Origin: Bettongia penicillata ogilbyi
Taxonomy: Eukaryota; Chordata; Mammalia; Diprotodontia; Potoroidae
DNA: 64,000 bases
Assembly (NCBI GenBank): GCA_023548195.1
Contig: JAJHZJ010000061.1
Location: forward strand, 1,900,771 to 1,964,770
Direction: 5' to 3'
The notes beneath the pieces were generated by a model. That model saw nothing but the letters and a program-made list of their open reading frames with translations. It did not search any database and was not told the origin of the DNA. Shown piece by piece: positions 50,906-62,135 of the stretch; position 1 is the first letter of the stretch, and every line of letters starts with the position of its first letter. A program made the position numbers and the translations under genes.

Positions 50906-52468
50906 ATTGAATTATTTATCTAGCTAAATGCTGAGAAGTTCCTTCTTCAGTCAGTATTAACTTTTTTAAAAATAATTTTTCCATGGATTTCAGCGCATAA
51001 AGATATTTAGTCAGAATATGCTAAGTAGCTTTGAACCCAAATGGAATGTCTAGTTTGGCATAGCATTTTCCTTGTCATTTATTCATTGCCAACATGTTAT
51101 TTAAAAAATTTCCAGTTTCATTCTATTGATTTTCTATGAATTATACAACTTAGTCCTAAGTATCTTCAACCCATTCCCTTCCCAAGTTTCTTTTTTCTTG
51201 GGTTAGGGCGTACTGGCCACAACTTTCCCAGAAATTATTACTCTAACTTTTTAAAGTTTCAGTCGGAAAAGATAGCAATCTAAGGTGATCATTGGTTTAA
51301 AAAAAAAGAAAGAGAAAGTTGAGGTAAGGTGGCCAGAAGCAGGGATGGTGAAGCCTTTGCTGATGCCCCTTGGTGACAGGCATTACTTTGCACCCTCAGC
51401 GCCTTGCACATAGTGGAAACTCAGTAAATAAGCATAGAATTGAATTGGGGGAGTGGGGTGGAAAAGAATGTTTCCCTCCAAAAAATGAATTGGTGCCTTT
51501 AATTTGGACTGGTGCCTCTCATCCCTAAATTAAGAGATTGAATTACCATTTTTCTATTGAAAAAGCTGTTTCTAAAACAATAGAAATATTTTTGTACTCT
51601 CTGACCATATTTCTTCTGTAAGGCAGCAAGAAAAGGGGATTTCCTTGATTACCTTTGCAATAAACATACTTCAGTATTCAAGGCAGTCATTCATTTCAAG
51701 AGTACAGTTAATTAGGCATTCCGCTTTCCCCGCTGTTGGCCTTTCTTGTTTGTGGTGTTAAACCCTTGTTGGGTTTTTTCTCTTTCTTCATTATTAAGGC
51801 CAAAGAAAAGACTAATTCCACGAGTTTCAATTGTATGAAGCCCATGATTTTGGCTTGGGGAGCAGTGGCCCAGACTGAGGCCCACAAGAACCAAGTAGCA
51901 CATTTCTGAAGAGAGATGCTGCCCTGATAGCTTCAGGTCAGCCAAGGACTCTGGGGAACCAACCGCTGCTGCCTTTCCTAAGGCTCCCCACTTTCCGCCT
52001 CCCAGCCCCAGAATGCCATTGTCTGGAAAAGGGACTCTCACAGCCTTCCCAAGGAGTTAAGCTGTGACAGAGCAAAACAAGAGACCAGGGAGGGGTGAAC
52101 AAAGGATTATTAAAATGCAGTCTGGGGACGTAGACTAGAATTGGAGATGACATTTTAACAGTGGACTTTTCTTGGGCTAAGGGAGGAGAGGCTGCAGGCT
52201 TTATTAGATTTGCTGAGCTTGGTGGAGGACCTATGACAAAGCTTTCTCTTTCAATTTATTCTTCCTCAGTTATTACTGTTTATCATTTTAACCTCTAATC
52301 TCCATAGTACCTAAAAGAAAATTTTTGAATTTTCCTTATGCAAATAGGATAGTTCAGGCTAATTGAACAAACCTCTACTAATCATCTAAAAGAGTGCCAT
52401 CAATGAAGGGGAGAAAGGCAGCAATAGGGCTTCTCCCCTATTAGCGGGCTCACATTGTCCTCCATTGG

Positions 52469-52481
52469 CCAGTAGGTGGCA
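52469..52481 (+). promoter_or_regulatory. CTCF-like core motif
   Basis: CCAGTAGGTGGCA fits the CTCF core CCASYAGRKGGCR at every position, in sequence that does not look like a SINE. Occupancy cannot be judged. Confidence 0.5.
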
Positions 52482-53291
52482 TTAAAGACCTAGCTCTCTC
52501 CAAGCTATGAAGCCATACACACCCTCATTTTCCCCACGAGAAATAACCTTTGAATTTTTCTAAATGAAACAAAGTGTACTTTTTAAAAATTTAAGCTTAA
52601 ATCTTAACACTCGTAATGTGGACACTAGGTAAAATGTAATTTATAGTCAACATGCTAAATGGCCACCATGGTACGACTAGCACAATTTTAAAAATATCTT
52701 TGCGAATTTCTAGTTGGAAACTGTCATCAGCCTTGCACCAATACTACATTTTAAATAAAGCATGCAGGAGCTTTTCTCTAAGGAAAAGAAATGGAAGCTA
52801 TTGCCTCCTCTGTGGAGACATGGAGGAGGAGGAGAGAAGAAAGCCAGAATATTTTTGTTATGAAATACTTTTTCATGAAAGTAGGTTGTTGCTTACTCTC
52901 TACTGGCCCAGTTGCTAGTCTGCTGTTATTGGATGATCAAAGACTCCTGACAAGAGATAAGACCCCCAAACGGACTGCTTTAAATATATGCATATGTAGA
53001 TATAGCTGAATGGACAAATACTTTCATTTCCTTTGTCCCTTTTTGTCACAGGGAAAATGTGGTGAATGTTTTGTGTTGTAGCTTTGGACTTCAAACTATT
53101 ATTCAGATTCAGGTATAAAGGAGAAAGCTCCTAGTCATGGCCAATTGACCCAGCTTTTGAAGGTTAATACTAAAAGAAAGGAGAAAAGACAGAAATTAGA
53201 GTTACTATGATTGACGGGGCTCCAGAACCCGATTCTTTTCATCATTTCACATTCCATGATTATGAAATAGTTCCATTTAAGCCTGGGGGCT

Positions 53292-53294
<3 letters not shown>

Positions 53295-53336
<42 letters not shown>
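53295..53336 (+). repeat. (GT)n microsatellite
   Basis: About 21 GT units, uninterrupted, 390 nt before the alternative exon. Confidence 0.95.
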
Positions 53337-53338
<2 letters not shown>

Positions 53339-53728
53339 ACTGTTGTCTTAGGTGGGCTAGAGCTGATTTCATTATTAAGGTTCCTCATTTAATTGGAATA
53401 TGTGATTTTCTATTCTCTTTCCATAGTGAAGAGCCTTTGATATATTTTCAAGTGAGTTATGTTATTAGATATTCAAATGAATGAATTATGAGTACCTGTT
53501 TTAGGATCTATTTCAATTCAGAGTAATTGGTTTCTAATTTGCCAGTATCTATAGAAGAGGCTAGTTTCTTCTTTCTATTTTTTAATTTCAAATGTATACA
53601 GTATTTGATCGTGTTAGCCACCTTTCTGATATAAAATGTGTGCACTAAATGAGGAACGGCTTGGTCTGGAGTCTTGATTCTTTAGCACAATGTCGATCCA
53701 CTGAGTTGCCCCATTTCTCTCTGCTCAG

Positions 53729-53802
53729 CTGGACCACGGGTTTACCATCAAGAGATCAGGGTCTTTGGACTACTACCAACAACCAGGAATGTATTGGATA
53801 AG
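53729..53802 (+). CDS. DCLK1: DCLK1 alternative 74-nt coding exon (W342-W366)
   Basis: The acceptor tract CATTTCTCTCTGCTCAG ends at 53728 and the donor AAG|GTATGA follows 53802. It encodes LDHGFTIKRSGSLDYYQQPG, then MYWI and two bases of an Arg codon. The length, 74 nt, is not a multiple of three, so inclusion changes the frame of the last exon. In human DCLK1 inclusion gives the 729-residue tail ending SDEDATRM, and skipping gives the 740-residue tail starting TTALDKERQVF. The UCUCU-rich acceptor is a possible PTB-type control site (inference). The exon is clearly intact, so alternative tail choice is probably preserved here. Confidence 0.93.
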
Positions 53803-53832
53803 GTATGAGATGGTGCAGCTCCAACAGTCAGT

Positions 53833-53846
53833 GTTTCCATGGCAAC
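53833..53846. promoter_or_regulatory. RFX X-box-like palindrome
   Basis: GTTTCCATGGCAAC is two half-sites spaced by AT, one mismatch from the perfect palindrome GTTGCCATGGCAAC. It lies 31 nt after the alternative exon. Confidence 0.5.
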
Positions 53847-55369
53847 GTGCTGGCAGTCTCCATTAACCAGTTCCTTCAGTGGATAAACATGCTTTTGATT
53901 TGTTATCCAGTCCATATGCTGCTTTATCAGTTTCATTTTAATCTTGATTGAGATGCCACACCCCCTCATTCCTTTTCTTCACCCATTATTCACACTGACA
54001 TTGCCAGCTTTCTTTCCATTGCACATGCTCAGTATCAATTTTCCTTCCTGTTAAAAGGACAGTATATTTAGTGTTAACGCCAAAGCATTTTCCCCTCCGT
54101 TGCTGGTTAAAGCATCTGTTTGTGACGTTCTTCTGTCATTTAACAAGCGAAGGAGCAGGAGTGCCTTAGTCTGTCTTCTTCTCTTCTTGTACAAAATGTA
54201 GAATTATATACTGTCATTTTAAACCATCAAGCACAATCTTTACCGTAGACGGAACAATGCATTTGCACATTTAGTACTAGAAGCTCTTCAAAGTACAATG
54301 AGTTAAACAATGCATTGTGTGTGTTGGTAAGCTTGTGTTTTTCAAACCCTCCACATTTTTTGTTACCTTTTTTCTTTTTGAAAACCCTCTGTGTAGTAGC
54401 TATTGCATGATTTTTATTTGAACATTTTGTAACTGTCAGGGGTTGATTATTTTAGGTGACTTGATCTTTTCAATCAAAGGGGATTCTGGGAGGTATTAAC
54501 TTTAAAAAAAAACTGGGTTAAGAATTCTGCTGAGACAGATATTCTTAGAATCATTTTCTATGCCAGGCACTAGATCTGGCATTTCCTTCAAGGGGCTATT
54601 TGCTATTTATGTTCCTCTAAGTGGTCCAGGAGGAGGATTGGCTTTTGATGGCTTGAGAAACTAAATGAGAATCCCTGGTGAATATTATTCTCCTGTACCT
54701 CTTTTTAATGGAAGTAGAAGGATATCCATAAAAAGCTATAAAATATCTAAGTTCAATACCAGCTTTGTATTTATGTAGCAAAGTATTCATCTTCAAATGT
54801 TTGCAGGATTGTCTAATCTGCCTGACCTCTTTTCATGAATTAGATGACACCAATCTCACCTAAAAATAGAAGCCCTGCTATCATTTTTACCTCCAAGTGA
54901 TTACCACCAACTTTCCCTCCAAAATTAAATAGACAGTCTAACCAGGGAGCTTCAAAGAACAATAAAAGGCTCTTTTGACAGACAATCGGAAAAACACTCC
55001 AGTCATGCCTACTTCATAATTTAAAGCAAAAGAGACACAATAATCTTTTTTCCATTGGTCTTTCAATGAAGTGTTATTTGCCCCTCATGGGCTAATATGC
55101 CCATATGTCAATGCATTCTTTAGTCAGTGAAGTGAAGTAGCTTAAATAGATGTGAGGAGAGCATTGCTTTAAACCATTTTTGTTTTCTGGTGAATTCACT
55201 TGTGAGTTCACTATGCTCCATCACTATTCCTTTAAACTTGGTACTTGGAAAGATAACATGTCTGTGTTTAACTGCACCTAAATTTTCCCTCAAATGCGTT
55301 AGCAATTCATAGGAGAGAAATAGACAATCAATTTTAAAGAGGAGTACAACCACTGTTTAAAAAAGAGAG

Positions 55370-55425
55370 AGATGGTATATGTGTGTGTGTATATATGTAT
55401 ATATACGTATATATATATATGACCA
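55370..55425. repeat. GT/TA-rich simple repeat
   Basis: GTGTGTGTATATATGTATAT, then mixed TA dinucleotides. Confidence 0.85.
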
Positions 55426-55639
55426 AGTGTATAAACAGAAATCTTGCTAGTTCCAGAGAGAGTATAAGCTTCCAGCACCTGAAAATCAATATTAATAACC
55501 AAGTACAGCATGCTATTTCTAATAGATCTTTAGCATCACCTCGATTTGGGATTGGGGGGGGGAGATAAAGGGCAAGAGGAAGTCACCCAGGAAATAAATA
55601 AATAGTATAATATAGAAGAGGCCATTTGACTAAAATGCT

Positions 55640-56060
55640 TGTAATGATTTCCATCAGCTGACAAAATGACACATCCTTGAATAATGGGCTAGAGCAGATG
55701 GGTGATAATCTCTTTTTTCCACCATACATAAACTGCTCAGTTTTCCAGCTGGGGGCAGTAACAACAATGTTTATAGTTAATGCTGTTCTAAACAGTGCAC
55801 CCAGTGTGTAAAGCTAAATTGGGAAAATGATGCTAAAAACTCATAGGCAAATATGCTTAATTAGGAAGTTTTATAAGGCTGTTTAGCCACAGAGCAAATG
55901 CTGGATGGGAACTGATTGCAAATGCTTGCCTTTTATCTCGATGGAAGTGGGAGCATTTGTCTAACCACCATGGAAGCCAAGTTTCTAACATAAACAATCA
56001 TTACAGTAAGAACATTTTCACTCGGTGATTGTTATGTTTACAAGTGCTTGTGGCTGTTGT
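55640..56060 (+). promoter_or_regulatory. Candidate conserved non-coding element with a small hairpin
   Basis: Unique-looking sequence with AACATAAACAATCA (55987-56000) facing TGATTGTTATGTTT (56026-56039), an imperfect inverted repeat carrying forkhead (TAAACA) and SOX (ACAAT) type cores. Only a candidate. Confidence 0.3.
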
Positions 56061-56487
56061 AGACTTCTATAAGCAAAACACCAGGGAGTTCATTCCTACT
56101 CTTTGATAAACAGCTCACATCACTGCACATGGTGTGCAATCATCTCCTCTGTATGCCCAGAATTTGAATTCTCCCCTCATTTACTTGTTGGTAGATGCAG
56201 GGGAGAACCATTTCCCTATTTTTCTGTCTACTTCTACTCCTTAATGGAGCACCTGGCATTGTTTCGTGTTAGGAGCTGGGTGAGCCTTAGCTGCAGTATA
56301 ACTCCTCAAATTAACCCCAGAGACCTTTCTTTCCCCTGCTCATAGGCTAGACATCACCCCTGTAATGAGCTTCTTGTCCCGTTTCTGGACTTTTGATGTT
56401 GAAATTGTCACCATGTTCCAGGACTGTGGAATTACTAAAAGAGAGAACATTTCTGTTCTGTTACATTTTCCCCTGCTTGAGAATATT

Positions 56488-56490
<3 letters not shown>

Positions 56491-56550
<60 letters not shown>
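56491..56550 (+). repeat. (AG)30 microsatellite
   Basis: Sixty bases of uninterrupted AG dinucleotides. Confidence 0.95.
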
Positions 56551-56554
<4 letters not shown>

Positions 56555-58009
56555 AGTCACACACATTTATATATCTCTCAAGTAAAACTGACACCGTGGC
56601 AGGTGGTGTAGCCTGGTAATGGAGTGGTATTATAATGCACAGTGTCTTCAGCATGCAGAACAGCAAAAATACAAGAATCCCAGCAACCCAATTAAATGAA
56701 GCAGATATAAAAATAAGACACAGACAGAACCATTAAATGAGATCAAAACACTGATGGTAGTTCAATTCCTAAATATATCCCCAGCAAAATGTGTGTCTTA
56801 TATTGGTGGATTATAGTAAAATACAATTGATGAGGCTGGGCTAGAGCAGTAGTGTGTCTTTTTTGTGAGGCTATTAAATGTTGTCATGCTCTGTTGTTAA
56901 AAGGTATGGATGGGGTCAAGAAAAAATGCATCTTACCCTGTGCAACTTTTAAAGAGTAGTTCTCGTAAAGCAGCGTGAATTTGCAGCTTTACAAAAGAAC
57001 AGATCTATGGCCAGCTCTGTTGCCAGCTACTGGACATCCAATCCCAAGTCAAAAAGTTGCAATGAACTATTTGCTTTGGACTTCTTTAGCTCTTTAGGAA
57101 AGGAGCTCCCTGCTGAATGTCAGAGCACTGCTGGAAAGACAGATGCCTCTGCATGAGCACGGGCACTTCCCAATCTCCCTCCCCTGGGACTTAATCTGTA
57201 ACAGGAAGTTTGGGGGCTTTAATCTTGGCTCCCTGGAAAATGGAGAGTTGGAAGAGACTGGTGGGGGCCGCTGCTTTCTAAGGAAGCATTAACTTTCAAA
57301 GTCAAATTATGGCTCTAGACAAAGTCTCAAGACAGGGAGAAATGTTTAGTTTTGCAGCTGTGCCTTGATACTGAAAAGCTAGTTATTGGACTGAGATGCC
57401 TAAAGGGGTCAGAAGCACCACTTATTGCAACTTACAGGGCCTTGAATGTTCAATAAAAGAAATACTGGAATGGTGAGACATCTGCATTGCATTTTAACAA
57501 ATCAAATAGGTTACTCACAATTTTCTGAGAGCCCTTCTTTATAGGGATCCCAGTAATTTGAAGATGTCTTTTCTTTGAATTGTGTGTTGCTAGGGCCAAT
57601 CAGTTGCCATGGGAATCCAGATCTTAATCCTTTGGGCGTAAGTACTATGTATCTGAAAATACTGTGTTTTTCAATGAGATTCTTGGTTTCCTATTATTGA
57701 TTCAAAATTGCCTCGAATCATCTGTGATTTTCAGCTGTGGATCAAACTTTGCTTTCTTCTCTGAGATTTAAAAGCAAAATGTCAGACTTTTTGTTTATTT
57801 TTTTGTGCATTTTTTAACATCCACAGAAATGGCTTGTCTAATGGCACAATAGAGCCTGTATCAAAAGTGTTCTTGTAGAAAAAAGCTCATCATGTTATCA
57901 TTATGAAATGATAGTAGCAAATGCCAAAGAACACGTCCATAGAAATTAGAATACTGTCATTTCGTTAGAGAACTTTTTGTCTCCTCCTTTTAAGTAAAAC
58001 CTCGATTTC

Positions 58010-58870
58010 CCCGTGGGGTTCTACATCCCTTACAATTCTCCAGGGCTGGTTACTCCTTGTTCTATTTTACAGGACTTACCGGCAGGAGGAAGGGTTGACA
58101 TACTTCTCATTCCCTAAAGGCATATTCACACCATTTTCCCTAAATAGGCTTTCCTCCTTCAGAATTCTTGTAATTAATGCACCCTCTCCCCTTCTTTACT
58201 GCTATCATTTGTCAGCCTCTAGGTTAATATCTTCCCTTTTTCAATGACTTGAGCACATTGGATAATATTTTCTCTCTACCCTATCCCCAATCTGTCTCAT
58301 TTCCTGTCATCCCACAAAATGTAAAATGTACGTTGGTAACCATTTTTACTATGCTTACTCTCATAGCCATTCACCCAATTTGATTTGAATAGCCATTATC
58401 TCCAACCTATTTTAACCCCACACCAGCATGTTTATTCCCAAGATGTTATCATCCCTCATAAGTATCCCTGGATAATACAATAGGATTCTGAGCTTTGGGA
58501 TTTAGTTCTACTTCTTTTACCACTACCATTCCTTCACTCATATTCCTTATTTTTCTCCTTCTTAGTAAACCACTGGTCCCATGGTTCCTTCCTGTTATCC
58601 CAGTCTGTCTTCTCTACTCTGGTTTTCACTTGCCTCCCTATTAATCTTCAATCTCACCATCAACTATTCCAGTAATCCATTGGACAGCCAGTCCAGAATG
58701 GCTTGCCACTTGTCTTCCTGCCATTCTTAATCTACTCATCTTTAACCTAGGCAGTAACTACCATTTTATTAAGTCCATGCCCACCTCAAACTACTAAGTC
58801 TTGCTAGAGAAAGTCACATAATCAGGCTGATTTCATCCTTTCTAAATTGATGCTGTAGAGCCTTAGCTGT
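58010..58870 (+). repeat. Degenerate L2-like sequence (probable 5' part of the plus-strand L2)
   Basis: C/T-rich, low in G, with 'gtccagaatggcttgccact' and similar phrases typical of eroded L2. It probably continues at 61170, the intervening antisense L2 being a nested insertion. The assignment is weaker than for 61170-62990. Confidence 0.4.
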
Positions 58871-59780
58871 TCTAAACTATTAGTCCAACACTAAGTGTTT
58901 ATTAAAGTACCTACTATGTGCAAAGCATCCTAAAGGGTGCCAGGGATACAAGTCCAAAAAATGAAACAATCCCTACTTAGAAGTAGCTTATGTTTCTAAT
59001 TCTCATATATCTAAGTAGATATAAGTATCAACAGCGTAAATATAAAGTGAATAAATATATATACATATATATATACAAAGCAGTTAAGTACAAAGTGTTT
59101 GGGAAGGCATTTAGCAGTTGAGGACATCTGGAAAGGCTTTATGTAGAAAATGGTCTTTTGAGCTATTTCTTAAAGGAAGAAAGAGACTCTATGAACTAGA
59201 GGTAAGGAGAGGTTGAATTCTAAGCATGTGAAATGGCCAGAGGTTGGGGATTAGGGTAAAAGTTAGGTTGGGTAATGGAGGGCTTTAAGTGGGGGGAGGG
59301 TGTTTGGGTTTTTTTTTTATCCTAGAGGCAATAAGAAGCCACTGGACTTGATTAAGGAAGTAACAGGAACAGATCTGTGCTTAAGGAAAATTAGCAATAG
59401 AGTGTAGTGTGGACAGGAGTAGGGAGGAATTTAAGGCTAGAAAATCAATTAGAAGTTTGTTTCAATAATTCAAGTGAGAGGTGATAACCACCTGAACTAA
59501 GGTGGTAGCTGTGTAAATGGAGAGAACAGAATGGTGGACGAATGACTGTATATATGACATTCAGAATAGTAAGGAGTCCAGGAAAATACTAAGGTCACAA
59601 ACCCAAGAGACTAGAAAGATGGTGATACATTCAGCAGAAATAAAGAAGTTTAAACAGTGGGAGAGGATTTGAGGAGGGGGATATTAATAAGTTTGCGATA
59701 TCTGGGACATTCAAGTGGAAATGTCTAATATGCCCTTGTTACTGTGAAACTCAAAGTCAGAGGAAAGACTGGGTCTAAAT

Positions 59781-59909
59781 CAGGGCTTGGGAAACTAAAT
59801 CCTCAAGGCCACATGTGGCCCTCTGTGAAATTTGGATTCAGTCAAAGGGCCATACTTAAGGACCTAAAGGGCTAAGTGTGGCCTTGAAACCACAGGTTCC
59901 CCACCCCTC
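59781..59909. mobile_element. hAT-type palindromic MITE
   Basis: Ends CAGGGCTTGGGAAACT and, on the other strand, GAGGGGTGGGGAACCT, with paired internal blocks 'ctcaaggccacatgtggccc' and 'ggccttgaaaccac'. About 129 nt with imperfect inverted repeats. No clear 8-bp target duplication survives. No coding capacity. Confidence 0.7.
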
Positions 59910-60153
59910 ATCCAGTTATATAGATCTGAGAGTCATTCATATAGTTAAACTTGTGGCTGTTGTTGAAGTAAGACGGAGTGTGTAGAAAAGGTTACCAAGA
60001 GAAAAGTGTTAAGGGCAGAACTTTGGGGAACACCCACACTTAGGAGGCATGATATGAATGACAAGTCAATAAAAGAGATTGTAAAAAGTGGTCAGGCAAG
60101 AACAAGGCAAATTAGGAAAGAACAGTGTTATGAAAAAGAGGAGAATGGTTGTG
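59857..60153 (+). repeat. Source copy of a 297-bp perfect inverted duplication
   Basis: Each base n pairs with the complement of base 121856 minus n in 61703-61999. I checked this block by block with no mismatch. It spans half of the hAT MITE and adjoining antisense L2. Confidence 0.95.
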
Positions 60154-61515
60154 AGTTATGAAGGCTGGGAAAGAACCATCAGATTTGGTAATGAAGACCT
60201 GGCAGTAACTTTGGAGTGATTTCCGTGGAGTGATGAGATCAGAAGGCATATTGCAAAGAGTTAAGAAATGCAAGGAAAGGAAGTGGAAGCAATAAGTAGA
60301 GACAAATTTTTCCAAGAAGTTTGGCTAGGAAATGAAGGAATGATATAGGATGATAGCCTGAGGAATGGTATGATTTAATAAAGGTATTTTATGGATGGGA
60401 GAGATTTAGGTGTACTTGAAGGCAGTAGAGAAGAAACCAGAAGCTGAAGCTTTGAAAGAGAGAAAAGCAGTAATCAGGAGATACAATTAGCTGGAGAAGA
60501 CAAAAAAAGATAGATATAAACAAGTGTAGAGAAGTTGACCTCGGCAAGGGAAATGGCTGCTTCTTTATCAAAACCTAGAGGAAAAGAAGATATGGTAAGA
60601 GATAGTAATAAGGGGTTTTGAGATGAAGAAAATGGGGAAAAGAGGAGCCTCAAATTTTCTTTTAGCAAAGTAAAGGCAAAGTCCTCAGCTGAAAGGTAGG
60701 TTCAGGTTGGGGGACTTGTGAGGAAGGGGGAAAAGTTTGGAAGAGCTTCTGTGGAGATCAAGATAGGGAATCAATTAGAGAGGACTACCTTGATGTAGTG
60801 AGGACCCAACTAAGGTTGGATCCCATCAGTTTATGATGTTCCTATTCAGTACGATTGTGAGACTTAACTCTACTTGCATTCAGCAGCTAGTGAGAGCAGA
60901 GGAGGGTGGTGGACGCAATGCAGAACTACGGTTTGGCAAGAGATAAGTGGTGCAAGAACATGGGGTTAAGGAATTTGAGAGCAGAGGACAGTGTAGAGTT
61001 GAAATAACTCTTTATTGGATTGAGATTGGAGAGGGAAGAAGTAATACTGAGGGGTAGAGGGACTGGAGGTCTAGGTGAAGACAATGAATAAGTTTAGGAG
61101 GGGTAAGGCATATGGCAAGATGATTATCATCAGATAGGGGAAATGACATTTTCATCCTTTTTCACTAATACATTTTTTAAAAAAGTTTATACCCAATAAT
61201 TACACTTCCATACCATTCATTCAAGGTTAAAGCCTTCATGATATGATTTCTGCCTCTGTTACTCTAATGAAATTTTTCTCTCAAAGGTCACCAATGACCT
61301 TTTCAATATAAAATCCAATGATTTTCCAACTTTTCCCAATCCTTATCCTCCTAAACTTTACTATATATCTTGACATGGTTAACTGTCCCCTTCTTTGAAC
61401 TCTGTCCTGATGCTTCCTACTCTTTAACCACTCCTTCATGGTGTTCCTTGACTCGTCTTCCTGTTCTTCACCTCTTAATGATGATGTCCAAAGTTCTGTA
61501 TTTTTTCATCTAAAT

Positions 61516-61541
61516 TCTTTTCGTTATAGTCTTTTCGTTAT
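61516..61541 (+). repeat. 14-bp tandem duplication at the rearrangement edge
   Basis: TCTTTTCGTTAT at 61516-61527 and again at 61530-61541, ending one base before the 161-bp direct repeat begins. Confidence 0.9.
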
Positions 61542-61542
61542 T

Positions 61543-61703
61543 CCACACTTAGCCCTTTAGGTCCTTAGCCCTTCCACAATTTTAACTTTCACCTCTACTT
61601 GGATACCTCCTGACCTCCTTCTCTACACCCCAGGTCCACATTGCCTACTCACTATCAGATTTTGCCACCTGGATATTCTAACTTCCCATATCCAGAACCA
61701 AAC
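61543..61703 (+). repeat. 161-bp direct repeat, left copy
   Basis: Identical to 61975-62135, offset 432. Starts CCACACTTAGCCCTTTAGGT and ends CATATCCAGAACCAAAC. The left flank reads as L2. Confidence 0.97.
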
Positions 61704-61999
61704 ACAACCATTCTCCTCTTTTTCATAACACTGTTCTTTCCTAATTTGCCTTGTTCTTGCCTGACCACTTTTTACAATCTCTTTTATTGACTTGTCATTC
61801 ATATCATGCCTCCTAAGTGTGGGTGTTCCCCAAAGTTCTGCCCTTAACACTTTTCTCTTGGTAACCTTTTCTACACACTCCGTCTTACTTCAACAACAGC
61901 CACAAGTTTAACTATATGAATGACTCTCAGATCTATATAACTGGATGAGGGGTGGGGAACCTGTGGTTTCAAGGCCACACTTAGCCCTTTAGGTCCTTA
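61703..61999 (-). repeat. 297-bp inverted copy of 59857-60153
   Basis: A perfect reverse complement of the source. It overlaps the right direct repeat by 25 bp (61975-61999), because that 25-mer occurs both in the MITE complement and at the start of the direct repeat. Confidence 0.95.
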
Positions 62000-62135
62000 G
62001 CCCTTCCACAATTTTAACTTTCACCTCTACTTGGATACCTCCTGACCTCCTTCTCTACACCCCAGGTCCACATTGCCTACTCACTATCAGATTTTGCCAC
62101 CTGGATATTCTAACTTCCCATATCCAGAACCAAAC
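61975..62135 (+). repeat. 161-bp direct repeat, right copy
   Basis: Identical to 61543-61703. Beyond it the L2 reading continues naturally ('caaactcatatg'), so this is likely the original junction on the right. Confidence 0.97.

Larger units (their letters stand above)
47988..53728 (+). other. DCLK1: DCLK1 intron of 5,741 nt before the alternative exon
   Basis: Mostly unique-looking: few repeats, with an antisense MIR fragment near 50800-50905 and a GT microsatellite. A comparatively GC-rich block at 51700-52230 and a CTCF-like site at 52469 may be regulatory. No second gene is visible. Confidence 0.75.
58890..61150 (-). repeat. L2 LINE fossil, antisense, about 2.2 kb
   Basis: Reverse-complement L2 blocks in order: 'caataagaagccactggact', 'gagaggtgataaccacctga', 'aaatgtctaatatgccc', 'gaactttggggaacacccac' and 'aagtcctcagctgaaaggta'. 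The hAT MITE at 59781-59909 interrupts it. A 297-bp part (59857-60153) is duplicated in inverted orientation at 61703-61999. Confidence 0.75.

Noticed and set aside
57594..57637. Possible 44-nt exon between a TTGCTAG acceptor and a GCGTAAGT donor
   Set aside because: Joined to the alternative exon it stops within about a dozen codons, and it matches no known DCLK1 exon; the GGCCAATCAG inside could as well be an NF-Y-type motif.
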